This document shows, piece by piece, positions 53,001 through 60,126 of a stretch of DNA of 64,000 nt (positions are counted from its first letter, which is position 1; the number at the start of each line of letters is the position of its first letter). This stretch comes from RGIG8775 sp045128735 (GTDB lineage Bacteria; Bacillota; Clostridia; Oscillospirales; CAG-272), in NCBI GenBank assembly GCA_045128735.1, contig JBGVRT010000017.1:8374-72373 (forward strand), read 5' to 3'. A program made the position numbers and the translations under genes. The notes beneath the pieces were generated by a model. That model worked only from the letters and a program-made list of their open reading frames with translations. It was not told where the DNA came from and did not search any database.

Positions 53001-53428
53001 GCGCCCGACTCACCGCCCGTTATCCATGTAACGAAGGACATAGGATATTGGTGCGAGGTCTTTCCTCCCGCCTCACCGGCAGGGTAGGACTCGAAGAACA
53101 TATCTGCCTCAATCGAGAAAGTATCGTAATCGTTAAGAATAGGGGCAAGGTCGTTTATGATGTAGTGACCGCTTCCGTTTACGATACCGAGAGATTTTTT
53201 GCCGTGAGCTTCAACAAGCTTTACGTTTTTGCCCTCGATAGAGTATTCGGTGCTGCCCATGTTGTCGGTAATATCCGACATTTTGTTGAAGTCAAGCTCC
53301 CAAAGGAAATCGGGGAGCGGTTCTTCGTCAATGTCCACTGCCGCAACAGGCAGAGCGACAAACGCCGAAGCAATCATCATAAGCGCAAGCATAACAGCAA
53401 GCGCGCGTGCCGTAAGTTTTCTGTTCAT
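50042..53428 (-). CDS. Secreted modular GH50(agarase)-like glycosidase
   Basis: The 1128-residue exported protein has a Sec signal peptide (about residues 1-30, ending VALPVAAVD). A concanavalin-like jelly roll follows (about 40-230), then a beta-rich module (about 240-375), a DNRLRE/CBM96-like module (about 385-560, TDDTFVRLGTEENFGNN), and a TIM-barrel part beginning YDEYGG..GEATGYFHTEKHG..YIIDPLGNPFF. The likely acid/base is Glu834 in LYSDNEIPS and the nucleophile Glu970 in IVTEFFTK. The barrel resembles GH50 beta-agarases. It likely cleaves a galactan-type polysaccharide, but the substrate is inferred. Confidence 0.75.
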   Translation of the reverse strand: MNRKLTARALAVMLALMMIASAFVALPVAAVDIDEEPLPDFLWELDFNKMSDITDNMGSTEYSIEGKNVKLVEAHGKKSLGIVNGSGHYIINDLAPILNDYDTFSIEADMFFESYPAGEAGGKTSHQYPMSFVTWITGGESGALTYRSIRVDDEGYLCTGTTPVEKPEQKSAAKLPLGEWFNIRFLISSLTGFCEVYINGQNLLSYKIGKPTTLAKSQVRFFDARYSYTAYFSNISVYSNSSYRIGLVEEAAADYVAYQTTKPEGGKFDLRVVAGTNIENVSEYSRAGFLVTTLAPENGELVAKEQDVNITTVYESLVADGKTVTAAELGSKYIVPIPVEGLDANSIHTEVIVRPYIKKDGMRYFGDAAILIYSGESADGYPTFTIGGSSVEYTATPTDDTFVRLGTEENFGNNVNLVIKESGQNNQYTRHVYIKFAFSDIAIKRLTSSSRIYLEFYSKSHRALSDEEKAEGGILADICGVDTNWTETELNGRNCNDLAGEIEYIGDVRYVSKEYTQVDVTDYVIKHAKDGQVAFKISNVEVETGGEGSIASSESETGAPKLVVYPIMYNHEINLGKLKNIGYEPWGYAEQIVNEWFKHDYDALYGHEPYETVGLKDVANTQPVGDYTVKVDWKSNSPAQKWNAKVYARSLDSLTGFNPGEISEYDEYGGITNSGIKGEATGYFHTEKHGVRTYIIDPLGNPFFATGINTAEVGATTNQIEASLAKYGSEENFCREVATELRSIGINTYWGGAAGLFDQNKLSRAVSLGCISGYMGSGSLALGISTGGSAKFLHNNTMNVFDPDFITYCEGKVAAVGEQYRNSPFVLGLYSDNEIPSQTDMLYCYLTIDPTEPVNAFSYATAWTWLIKHTGNPNPSVTDVTDEMSEEFKAFVYNRYYKVITEAIDNGGLGHYMYLGNRIHSENKTSEGYLRAASKYVDVLTVNLYGGLTPSIETIQYMYKYTGKPFIVTEFFTKADDAVDMNGYGFGNQTNAGSIVKTQADRAAYYENYTLVLLESQTCVGWTWYRFRDNDQTIFVDEGGNLYRAYDYQNGEISAYTNVLTGDVVENGPAFAPSLKVHYKGEGDTSNLGSNKGIYDNKMNMYKELTDSMKLITDNIFSLIDYFDSIHK

Positions 53429-53480
53429 AAAGTTCTCCTTTCAAATGAGGAAGCTAAAAAGTCCCTCAACATACATGAAT

Positions 53481-53509
53481 ATTTTATCATATTTTGCCCT
53501 TTTCGTCAA
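53481..53509 (-). promoter_or_regulatory. Sigma-A promoter of the 50042 gene
   Basis: TTGACG (53509-53504), 17-bp spacer ending TGA, TAAAAT (53486-53481) on the minus strand. Confidence 0.82.
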
Positions 53510-53594
53510 GATAAAACCGCACGCCAATCTGCACAAAACAAGCCCTCTGTTTTTGGGCACTTTGACAACTTGATTCAATACCTCTTGGTTTTGG

Positions 53595-53725
53595 GCGACT
53601 CGCAGATAAATTAGTGTTTGAAGGTGTGTTAGCACTGCACCACGCGAGATTGTCGCTTTTTGAAAAAAGCTCCGCAAAAACTTTCTTGGCGTGGCTGCAG
53701 TGCGAACACACCGCCAAACGCCAAC
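53595..53725. repeat. Non-coding dispersed repeat block, copy 3
   Basis: This gene-free stretch between the two GH50-like genes has GCGACTCGCAGATAAATTAGTGT (as near 1305), GTGTTTGAAGGTGTGTTAGCA (53613-53633) and TGTCGCTTTTTGAAAAAAGC followed by TCCGCAAAAACTTTC (53651-53685). Confidence 0.6.
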
Positions 53726-53743
53726 TTGTTTAACAAAAAAGCG

Positions 53744-53772
53744 AGAGGCTATCTCGCGGTGAGACAGCCTCT
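53744..53772 (-). terminator. Terminator of the 53780 gene
   Basis: Stem AGAGGCTATCTC/GAGACAGCCTCT with one mismatch, followed on the minus strand by GC and six T. Confidence 0.82.
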
Positions 53773-53779
53773 TCAATAT

Positions 53780-56599
53780 TCATCTCTCGTCAAAAAATTT
53801 GATAAGCGAATATTTTTGATTATTCAACTCTGCCATTTGCCCGGTGAGGGCGGTATACTCCTCACCCTTATTACTGTAAATTCCCTTATTTGCGTCTTTG
53901 TTTGAGGGGTCAGCCGAGGGGTCACCGGGGTCGTTATCCCAATATTTGAACCAGTCAAATCCCAGACAGTTTTTCCACTCCATAAGCCCAAGCGCAAAGT
54001 TGTGATAGTACTTGCCACGCTCGGTCTGATTTCTTACCGTCCAGCCTGCGCCCGACTTGTTTATCAAGCGGTTATCAGCCTCCCACGCATCCATTCCCTT
54101 TGCGTACCACTCGGTTACGATAAAGGGCACGTCAGACCACTTATCAAGGTTGCAAAGCAAATCCTTTTCGGGTGTCCAATGACCGTAGTAGTTAAAGGAT
54201 ATAGCATCGCACCAATAGCTTGACACGCGGACGATGCTTTCAACTCTGTAGGCTATGCCCGCAATTCGGCTACCGATAAACATATGGTTTGGAACGTATT
54301 TGTCAAGCACTTTTCGGCAAATTTCGTAATACTTATCGTAGACCATTGCTCTGAACTCATCGCGGAGCTCGTCGGTAACGTCTGCGGTGGAAACGTCTGC
54401 CTTCCCGGTCTTGAGGTACATAAATGTCCATGCGGTGGCGTAAGAATAGTAGGTTCTGTGGTCGGTAGTGTCAAGAGTAAGCGAATTATCAAGCATTTCC
54501 CAACCGCTTGGAAGCTCGTTGTCACTCATCCAACCGTAGATATATCGGGAATTTTCATATCCCGCAGTCTGCACCCTTACTCTCTCGTCGGCAAAGGTCT
54601 CAAATTCGGGGTCAAAGGTCGGGAACACGCCCCAGAGGAAGTCTGTTCCCTCTCCCGAATGTGCGTTAAGTCCCTTGGTGGAGGCATAGCCCGCAAGAAT
54701 AGAGAGAATCTTGGTCTGTGCCAAAGGCTCGTCTACCTTTATAAGGCTTTCAATATCTGACCAACCGCCGCAGGAGTTGTAGCCAAGCTCACGCATTTTC
54801 TCAGTTGCCGACACAGCCCAGGTTGCAACGTCGCCGTATTTGGCAAGTGAAATCTTTTGCTGATTGGGCGAAGAACCGTGCGCTATCTGCACGCAGGCAA
54901 CGCGGTAAAAGGGATAGCCCAACGGGTCGATAGTCCACCATCTGCCGTCAACCTTTTTGGCGTAGAAATAGCCCGTAGCCTCACCATACTTCCCGTTGCC
55001 CGTGTAGCCTCCGTATTCGTCGTAAAGGTCAAGGTCGTCAACCGTGCTCTTGTAGCCCTTAAGTGTATCAACAAGTCTTGTATTAAACTGGGAATAAACC
55101 GTGTTTGCACCGTTTGTTTTACTTGGCAGGCAAGCATCAACCACCACCGTGTACTCGCCCTCGTCGGTCTTTATCTCGGTGGCATCAGGATTGCCGCAAT
55201 TCTTGATAGTTTCCCATCTTTCAAGCCAGGTCTTGACATCGGTCATAGCCTTTTCCCAAGGATTGACATCGGTGTATGCAAGATAAGTGTTAAACGATGT
55301 CTTTCCGCAAACCACGTCCATGACCGGCGCAACTCCGCCTGTCTTTTCTGCCGAGTCAAAGCTCATACGCAAAGGACTGTCGGCAGAGCCTTCAAGGCAG
55401 AACGCAACTTCGCTATCGCCGCTTTCAATAGCCCGCTTTACGTAATCGGTAACGTTAAGCCTTACAACACCTACCGCACCTGCTCTGACGGTGGTAATAA
55501 GCGTCTCCTTTTTGGGAAGCGTGTTCATGGTTACCGTCATTTCCTCCCACTCATATGGGTCACAGCCGTAGACGTTTATATCACGCTGTGAATTGGGGCT
55601 CTGCGACGAATAACAGTTAAGAGCGATCTCCGCCTTTGTCAGGTCATCGCCCTCAAGACTTGAAACGTCGAACTTAAGCAAAATAATTCTGTAAAGATTT
55701 GTCACTCCCGCACCCGTATGCTTGAAGTCAAGCATATCCGATGCACCGAAGTTTACACCGACGTCCTTGCCGCCCTGGACAAAGGTATCCTCAAGCACGG
55801 GAATACTCTCGTTTTTAACCGTGGCAAGACCGAGAATAGAGTCGAGTCCGCTCTTTGACTCCTCGGGCTTGGGCACGCTGATAAGACCGTCATACTTGGC
55901 GCTGTCGGTCTTGGTGCCGTAATAAACCGAGAGTCTCGGTCCCTTTTCGCCCGCCTCGCTTGAGGCGAAATTCATATGCAGACCTGCTTCGGGAGTCTCG
56001 TCGCAAATTACAAATGCGACCTCGGTCATTCCCGCCGCAAGTGCCTGCCTGATATAGTCGGTTACGGGATAGGAGCGCGTTATTTTTTCATTTGTTACGT
56101 CGGGAAGCGACGTGATTTTCGAAAAGAGCACGGGCTGAGTGGCAAAGGTCAGCTTATCGGCATCCCAGGAAGAATCACATCCGTATATGGCGACAGTGGC
56201 GTATTTGGGGTCGCCCGAACCGTACTGTCTAAGTGCCATAGTAAGGTCTATTTCTACAGACGTAAAATCATTGTCTCCCACAAGACTTGAAATATCAAAT
56301 TTGAGATATCCGTTTCTTTGAAGCTTGTTGCTCGCATTTTTTACCTCAATTTTTGCGGACGTGCTGAAATTATCATTGGGAAATCCCGCCTGAACAAAAG
56401 TGTCTCCGAACACAGGGATAGTGTGGTCAAAACGCTCCACTGGCGCGAGGGGCTCGGTTTCAGGCGCATCGGTAACAGTAGGCTCGTCGGTTACAACGGG
56501 CTCGTCAGTTATGTCATCGCCCGCCGTTGTGTCTGCGGGCGCTCCGCAAGCGGTGAGCAACGCAAGTACTGCCAACAAAAGAGCTATTGTTCTTTTCAT
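53780..56599 (-). CDS. GH50(agarase)-like lipoprotein with two CBM96-type modules
   Basis: The 939-residue protein starts at 56599 (AAGGAAAGGGAA upstream). It has a lipoprotein signal (LLAVLALLTACG, Cys at about 19) and a Thr/Asp/Pro-rich linker. Two consecutive DNRLRE/CBM96-like modules follow (PVFGDTFVQAGF... about 60-255; PVLEDTFVQGGK... about 285-470). A TIM-barrel part like its neighbour's has Glu695 in WMSDNELPSG and Glu830 in IVTEWYAKGMDAW. Family GH50 fits best, especially the late SGAGW..NQTERGKYYHNFALGL. It is probably surface-bound, complementing the freely secreted paralogue. Confidence 0.8.
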   Translation of the reverse strand: MKRTIALLLAVLALLTACGAPADTTAGDDITDEPVVTDEPTVTDAPETEPLAPVERFDHTIPVFGDTFVQAGFPNDNFSTSAKIEVKNASNKLQRNGYLKFDISSLVGDNDFTSVEIDLTMALRQYGSGDPKYATVAIYGCDSSWDADKLTFATQPVLFSKITSLPDVTNEKITRSYPVTDYIRQALAAGMTEVAFVICDETPEAGLHMNFASSEAGEKGPRLSVYYGTKTDSAKYDGLISVPKPEESKSGLDSILGLATVKNESIPVLEDTFVQGGKDVGVNFGASDMLDFKHTGAGVTNLYRIILLKFDVSSLEGDDLTKAEIALNCYSSQSPNSQRDINVYGCDPYEWEEMTVTMNTLPKKETLITTVRAGAVGVVRLNVTDYVKRAIESGDSEVAFCLEGSADSPLRMSFDSAEKTGGVAPVMDVVCGKTSFNTYLAYTDVNPWEKAMTDVKTWLERWETIKNCGNPDATEIKTDEGEYTVVVDACLPSKTNGANTVYSQFNTRLVDTLKGYKSTVDDLDLYDEYGGYTGNGKYGEATGYFYAKKVDGRWWTIDPLGYPFYRVACVQIAHGSSPNQQKISLAKYGDVATWAVSATEKMRELGYNSCGGWSDIESLIKVDEPLAQTKILSILAGYASTKGLNAHSGEGTDFLWGVFPTFDPEFETFADERVRVQTAGYENSRYIYGWMSDNELPSGWEMLDNSLTLDTTDHRTYYSYATAWTFMYLKTGKADVSTADVTDELRDEFRAMVYDKYYEICRKVLDKYVPNHMFIGSRIAGIAYRVESIVRVSSYWCDAISFNYYGHWTPEKDLLCNLDKWSDVPFIVTEWYAKGMDAWEADNRLINKSGAGWTVRNQTERGKYYHNFALGLMEWKNCLGFDWFKYWDNDPGDPSADPSNKDANKGIYSNKGEEYTALTGQMAELNNQKYSLIKFFDER

Positions 56600-56651
56600 A
56601 AAATTCCCTTTCCTTCCGCATTTTTTGTTGTTTTTAGGTTCTGTATATTCG

Positions 56652-56680
56652 ATTGTATCACATTTGCCTTCGGCTGTCAA
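56652..56680 (-). promoter_or_regulatory. Sigma-A promoter of the 53780 gene
   Basis: TTGACA (56680-56675), 17-bp spacer ending TGTGA, TACAAT (56657-56652) on the minus strand. Confidence 0.85.
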
Positions 56681-56737
56681 TGTGAAAAGCGCATATAAAA
56701 TTGTGTTTTTTGTACTTTCACAGAAAACTGTATTATA

Positions 56738-56965
56738 GGTCACCTCTAAAAAATCACGCAAGCCCCTCGGCTTCGCCGACGGTTCAATATGTAATCTCGT
56801 GTCAAAAAGCAGGCGACAGGACTTGGGAACCTGACTTGCGGGTAGTTCAGCGGTTACGGAGCTACCGGTTTACGCAAGTCTTTCGTCTCCTGCGGAGCCG
56901 ACGGTTCAATATATAATTACCATAGCAATAAGAAGCGGAGGCCCTTTGTGCCTCCGCGTCTTATT
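56738..56965. repeat. Element-end sequence, direct repeats and strong hairpin at the island boundary
   Basis: GGTCACCTCTAA (56738-56749) repeats the terminal repeat of the element at 4894-5053, including about 20 bp inward. ACGCAAG...GACGGTTCAATAT.TAAT occurs twice in direct orientation (56756-56796 and 56873-56918). AATAAGA-GCGGAGGC/GCCTCCGC-TCTTATT (56927-56965) is a long bidirectional hairpin. No opposite element end was found. 56966-57075 shows nothing beyond the ribosome site of the next gene. Confidence 0.5.
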
Positions 56966-57075
56966 GGTACGAGTGTTCATAACGAAACTACTCAAAATAC
57001 TGTGCTTTACGGCATTCAAAACATATTCTAATCGTGCCTTGCCTATATAAAAGAGATAATGAAAGGAATATGATT

Positions 57076-57447
57076 ATGGAAAAGTACATCACTAAAAACG
57101 GCATCAAATACGAGCTTCGCGGCGAACAATACTATCCGATGCTTGAAATCTCCGAGAAAACTAACTACGAAATCGGCAAACACGGATGCCTACATCTTGA
57201 CTTCATCAAGAAGCACCGTAGAGGCACGTATACCACTTTACTGACCGAAGGACGATTGAACGAACACCTACACAATATCGACGAGCAGGCACACGAACAG
57301 ATCGACTTGCATATCGCACAGATGGCAAAGCGAATGGGTGTAACAGAAACCCTCAAAGCTTCTGATCCAATGCGTTGGGTACAGATGATGAATAGCATCA
57401 AGGTGAGCGCAGAAGAAATCGTTTTGCGGGAGGTGATCTACGTATGA
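57076..57447 (+). CDS. TnpV-family transposon-associated protein
   Basis: The 123-residue protein (MEKYITKNGIKYELRGEQYYP..., LEISEKTNYEIGKHGCLHLDFI, EGRLNEHLHNIDEQA) matches the TnpV family found on Clostridia transposons and integrative elements. Its biochemical role is unknown. I chose the ATG at 57076 with AAAGGAA upstream; an ATG two codons earlier is possible. It overlaps the next gene by 4 bp. Confidence 0.8.
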   Translation: MEKYITKNGIKYELRGEQYYPMLEISEKTNYEIGKHGCLHLDFIKKHRRGTYTTLLTEGRLNEHLHNIDEQAHEQIDLHIAQMAKRMGVTETLKASDPMRWVQMMNSIKVSAEEIVLREVIYV

Positions 57448-57725
57448 GGTCAATCCTACAAGAACTATGGCACGGAAACATATGCCCTCAAACCGATAGT
57501 CGTAGCAACTCTCCCGAAATGAAGCAGCTTATGGAATATATGGCGCGACATCACGATGACCTACTCAAAACAATGACCGACGAACAAAAGGAAATCTTTG
57601 AGAAGTTCGACGATTGTTGGAGCGAATACGCGAGCTGTGCCGAGGAAGCCATCTTTACATACGCTTTCAAATTAGGCGCACAACTGATGCTTGAAACGCA
57701 GTTACAACTCAACAAAGAGGGGTAA
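57444..57725 (+). CDS. DUF6809-type small protein
   Basis: The 93-residue acidic helical protein (LQELWHGNICPQ at the start, then YMARHHDDLLKTMTDEQKEIFEKFDDCWSEY) is of a type commonly next to TnpV on mobile elements, now DUF6809. Function unknown. It is coupled to TnpV by a 4-bp overlap and precedes an XRE regulator by 5 bp. Confidence 0.7.
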   Translation: MRSILQELWHGNICPQTDSRSNSPEMKQLMEYMARHHDDLLKTMTDEQKEIFEKFDDCWSEYASCAEEAIFTYAFKLGAQLMLETQLQLNKEG

Positions 57726-57730
57726 CTGCA

Positions 57731-58084
57731 ATGCAAAAATCAACTTTTCTTATATCAGTTGGTCGGCGTATTGCGAAAGCTCGCAGGGATAGAGGATATA
57801 GCCAAGCGGTGTTAGCTGAAAAAGCCAATATTTCAATCAGTCATTTAAGCAATATCGAACGTGGGTGTAAAAGCTTAAGCGCAGAAGTGTTGCTAAAAAT
57901 TGCCGAAGCTTTGCAAGTATCCGCGGATATCATATTGTTCACCGATATTCCGGGAGTGCATAAAGAAGTGGGACGAGAAATAGGCATCAACCTCAATAAT
58001 TGTACTGTAAGGGAGAAAGAATTTATTCTAAAACTCATCAAGAATATAGGTGCATTTATTACTGAGATCAAGACGGAATTTTAA
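57731..58084 (+). CDS. XRE-family helix-turn-helix regulator
   Basis: The 117-residue protein has an HTH_3 domain in residues 10-65 (IAKARRDRGYSQAVLAEKANISISHLSNIERGCKSLSAEVLLKIAEAL) and a helical C-terminus likely for dimerisation. It closes the TnpV-DUF6809-XRE operon, which is followed by a terminator. It is a likely regulator of the mobile region, possibly of the recombinase downstream. Confidence 0.88.
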   Translation: MQKSTFLISVGRRIAKARRDRGYSQAVLAEKANISISHLSNIERGCKSLSAEVLLKIAEALQVSADIILFTDIPGVHKEVGREIGINLNNCTVREKEFILKLIKNIGAFITEIKTEF

Positions 58085-58094
58085 TACCTCAAAG

Positions 58095-58134
58095 GAGATA
58101 CGAGTCAAGCTTTGATTCGTATCTCTGTTTTTTT
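58095..58134 (+). terminator. Terminator of the TnpV-DUF6809-XRE operon
   Basis: Stem GAGATACGA/TCGTATCTC (58095-58125) with an inner TCAA/TTGA, then T-rich tail at 58128-58134. Confidence 0.85.
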
Positions 58135-58144
58135 GTAGTTAACA

Positions 58145-58177
58145 TAATCCATAGGCTATATTATAGTCTACGGATTA
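58145..58177. repeat. Imperfect palindrome upstream of the recombinase gene
   Basis: TAATCCATAGGCTATA (58145-58160) and TATAGTCTACGGATTA (58162-58177) pair at 14 of 16 positions around one base. It lies about 100 bp before the recombinase start: a possible operator or recombinase site. Confidence 0.5.
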
Positions 58178-58273
58178 TTTTCATCTTGGCTGATATTTGT
58201 TACAATAATAGCAACCATAAATATATTCATCTGTTCGTGATAAAATATTAGATAGCAAGGAGGATGATATACT

Positions 58274-59113
58274 ATGAGAAAAATAACAACTGAAATAATG
58301 AAATCATTCAATGACTATCTGATTAACGAGGAAAAAGCGGCAGCAACCGTCAACAAGTATCTTCACGACGTAGGTGAGTTTCAAATTTGGCTTGGCGATC
58401 AAGAACTATGCAAAACGGTGGTTCTTGCTTATAAGTCATACCTTTGTGAGCGTTACGCCCCTGCCAGTGTGAATGCTGCGCTCTCATCGCTCAATAGCTT
58501 TTTCAATTTTGTGGAATGGTATGACTTGAGGGTAAAGAATCTCAAAATTCAAAAGCAGATCTTTGCATCCACTGACAAGGAGTTGATAAAGGCTGAATAT
58601 GACCGCCTTTTGCAAGCTGCGAAGCAGAAGAAAAACGAGCGTCTTTATCTCTTGATGCAGACAATCTGCTCCACGGGTATTCGTGTGTCCGAGGTACGCT
58701 ATGTTACCGTAGAGGCAGTATCGCGCGGCGTTGCGGAGATCAACTGCAAGGGCAAGCGCAGACAGGTATTCTTGCCCAAGCAGCTTTGTCAAATTTTGAA
58801 GCAGTATATCAAAGAGCAGAAAATAAAAAGCGGAGCCGTGTTCATAACGAAAAATGGCAATCCGCTCGATAGATCAAATATTTGGAGTGATATGAAGAAG
58901 CTATGTAAGGCGGCGAACGTGTCGGAGAAGAAGGTCTTTCCGCACAACCTCCGTCATCTTTTTGCACGCACTTATTACAGTTTGCAAAAGGACATTGTGC
59001 GCTTGGCTGACATCCTCGGACACAGTAGCGTGAACACGACGAGAATTTACACGATGGAAACAGGCGAGATACACCGCAGACAGATTCAAAAATTAGGGCT
59101 TTTGCGATGCTAA
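58274..59113 (+). CDS. Tyrosine recombinase, probable DNA invertase for the adjacent switch
   Basis: The 279-residue protein has an N-terminal core-binding SAM-like domain (about residues 1-95) and a catalytic domain with the full set of active-site residues: Arg137 (TGIRVSEV), His224 and Arg227 (HNLRH), His250 (LGHSS) and Tyr259 (IYTM). It is short, like phase-variation invertases and XerCD-like enzymes, rather than like large conjugative integrases. The ribosome site AAGGAGG is strong. Its stop lies 16 bp before the left inverted repeat, which makes it the obvious candidate for flipping the segment at 59130-59376. Confidence 0.93.
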   Translation: MRKITTEIMKSFNDYLINEEKAAATVNKYLHDVGEFQIWLGDQELCKTVVLAYKSYLCERYAPASVNAALSSLNSFFNFVEWYDLRVKNLKIQKQIFASTDKELIKAEYDRLLQAAKQKKNERLYLLMQTICSTGIRVSEVRYVTVEAVSRGVAEINCKGKRRQVFLPKQLCQILKQYIKEQKIKSGAVFITKNGNPLDRSNIWSDMKKLCKAANVSEKKVFPHNLRHLFARTYYSLQKDIVRLADILGHSSVNTTRIYTMETGEIHRRQIQKLGLLRC

Positions 59114-59129
59114 AACGAACAAAAAGAAA

Positions 59130-59155
59130 GCACCACATAATTCTTATTATGTGGT
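59130..59155. repeat. Left inverted repeat of the switch
   Basis: 26-bp site with 10-bp arms CACCACATAA/TTATGTGGTG and centre TTCTTA. It is followed by GATTTTT, so on the recombinase transcript it can also act as a terminator. Confidence 0.85.
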
Positions 59156-59180
59156 GGATTTTTGGTTATTACATAAAAAC

Positions 59181-59206
59181 AAGGCGTCCACAAAAGAACG
59201 CCTTTT
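59181..59206. terminator. Bidirectional terminator inside the invertible segment
   Basis: AAGGCGT/ACGCCTT stem with a 10-nt loop, TTTT on the plus side and TTGTTTTT on the minus side. It would block readthrough from the recombinase gene in either orientation. Confidence 0.75.
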
Positions 59207-59298
59207 AGACCAATGAAAAAACTCATTTCATTGGTCACTTTTGCTATGCCTAATTTTGTAAATTTTCATCGCCTTAATGATGAAAATACTATGCATAA

Positions 59299-59327
59299 TT
59301 GACATATGGTTTTATTTATGATATAAT
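59299..59327 (+). promoter_or_regulatory. Sigma-A promoter inside the invertible segment
   Basis: TTGACA (59299-59304), 17-bp spacer ending TGA, TATAAT (59322-59327): perfect hexamers plus extended -10, facing the VWA-PP2C-kinase operon. Confidence 0.9.
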
Positions 59328-59350
59328 TTAATGTGGTAAGTTTTATCTTA

Positions 59351-59376
59351 CACCACATAATAAGAATTATGTGGTG
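59351..59376. repeat. Right inverted repeat of the switch
   Basis: Exact reverse complement of 59130-59155 with centre TAAGAA. In the ON state it lies in the 5' leader of the operon transcript, about 33 nt before the VWA start, and could fold into a hairpin. Confidence 0.85.
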
Positions 59377-59408
59377 TGAATACATCAACAAAAAAGGAGA
59401 TAACAGTG

Positions 59409-60119
59409 ATGTCGCAAATGGATTTCAACAACAATTTCTTCAACGATGATATTCCCCCTATCGTAAATGCCAGTGAGCCTCACATGGCTTGTTTGTTTTT
59501 GCTCGACACATCCGGCTCAATGGGCTTTAAAGCAACCGATGGTGTTGTTCCAATTGATGCACTAAACGATGCGATGAACAGATTTAAGGCGCAGGTGTGC
59601 CAAGACGACAAAACATCCGATATCTTGGATGTTGCTATCGTAGAGTTCAACAACAGCATTAACGTTATTCAAGACTTCTCGCCCGTTGAATATATGCAGC
59701 AGGTAAATCTTGCCGCACGCGGAGGTACGTATATGGCTCCCGCCATCGAGAAGGCAATTGAAATGGTTGATGAGCGCTCTCGTTTCTACAGAAGAATGGG
59801 AACAGAACCCTACAAGCCCTGGATCGTTATGATTAGTGACGGCGCACCGTTGGATAATATCAGTGATGTTTCAGCAAAGCTCACTTTGCTTTCTCAGTCG
59901 AATAAGCTTGCATTTTGGTCTTTGAGCCTTCCCGGTGCTGATAATAAGGTTTTGCACGAATTGTCCGGTGCAAGAGTTTTGAATCTTATCGAATATAATT
60001 TTGCAGGCTTCTTTGATTGGGTAAATAAGAGTATGAGAGCAGTATCCGAGAGTTCTCCTGGAGAAAAGGTTATGCTTCCTCCCGCAAATGAAGCAATTAC
60101 TCTCGACCAGTTAGGATAA
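59409..60119 (+). CDS. VWA-domain protein (TerY-like)
   Basis: The 236-residue protein is essentially one von Willebrand A domain. Its MIDAS motif is complete: DTSGSMG (Asp33, Ser35, Ser37), the Thr in ARGGTYMAPAI and MISDGAP. The sequence is closest in style to TerY-type VWA proteins that accompany PP2C phosphatases and kinases. The start at 59409 (or GTG at 59406) follows GGAGATAACA. It is first in the operon controlled by the invertible promoter. It would bind metal and a protein partner, perhaps the kinase or phosphatase. Confidence 0.88.
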   Translation: MSQMDFNNNFFNDDIPPIVNASEPHMACLFLLDTSGSMGFKATDGVVPIDALNDAMNRFKAQVCQDDKTSDILDVAIVEFNNSINVIQDFSPVEYMQQVNLAARGGTYMAPAIEKAIEMVDERSRFYRRMGTEPYKPWIVMISDGAPLDNISDVSAKLTLLSQSNKLAFWSLSLPGADNKVLHELSGARVLNLIEYNFAGFFDWVNKSMRAVSESSPGEKVMLPPANEAITLDQLG

Positions 60120-60126
60120 TAGAACC

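Larger units (their letters stand above)
59130..59376. mobile_element. Invertible promoter segment bounded by 26-bp inverted repeats
   Basis: The 26 bp at 59130-59155 and at 59351-59376 are exact reverse complements. Each is built of CACCACATAA arms facing TTATGTGGTG arms around an asymmetric 6-bp centre (TTCTTA left, TAAGAA right). This is the form of tyrosine-recombinase core sites in inverted orientation. The 195 bp between hold a bidirectional terminator (59181-59206), two further 9-bp-stem hairpins (59208-59236 and 59262-59287) and a promoter facing right. As assembled the switch is ON for the VWA-PP2C-kinase operon; inversion would point the promoter back at the recombinase and leave the operon without one. 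Confidence 0.82.

Noticed and set aside
56840..56920. tRNA gene
   Set aside because: TAGTTCAGCGGTTA and GGTTCAAT look tRNA-like, but no acceptor or T-stem pairing can be made.
59376..59408. GTG start at 59376 for the VWA gene
   Set aside because: It would begin inside the inverted repeat with no ribosome site; ATG at 59409 has GGAG at good spacing.
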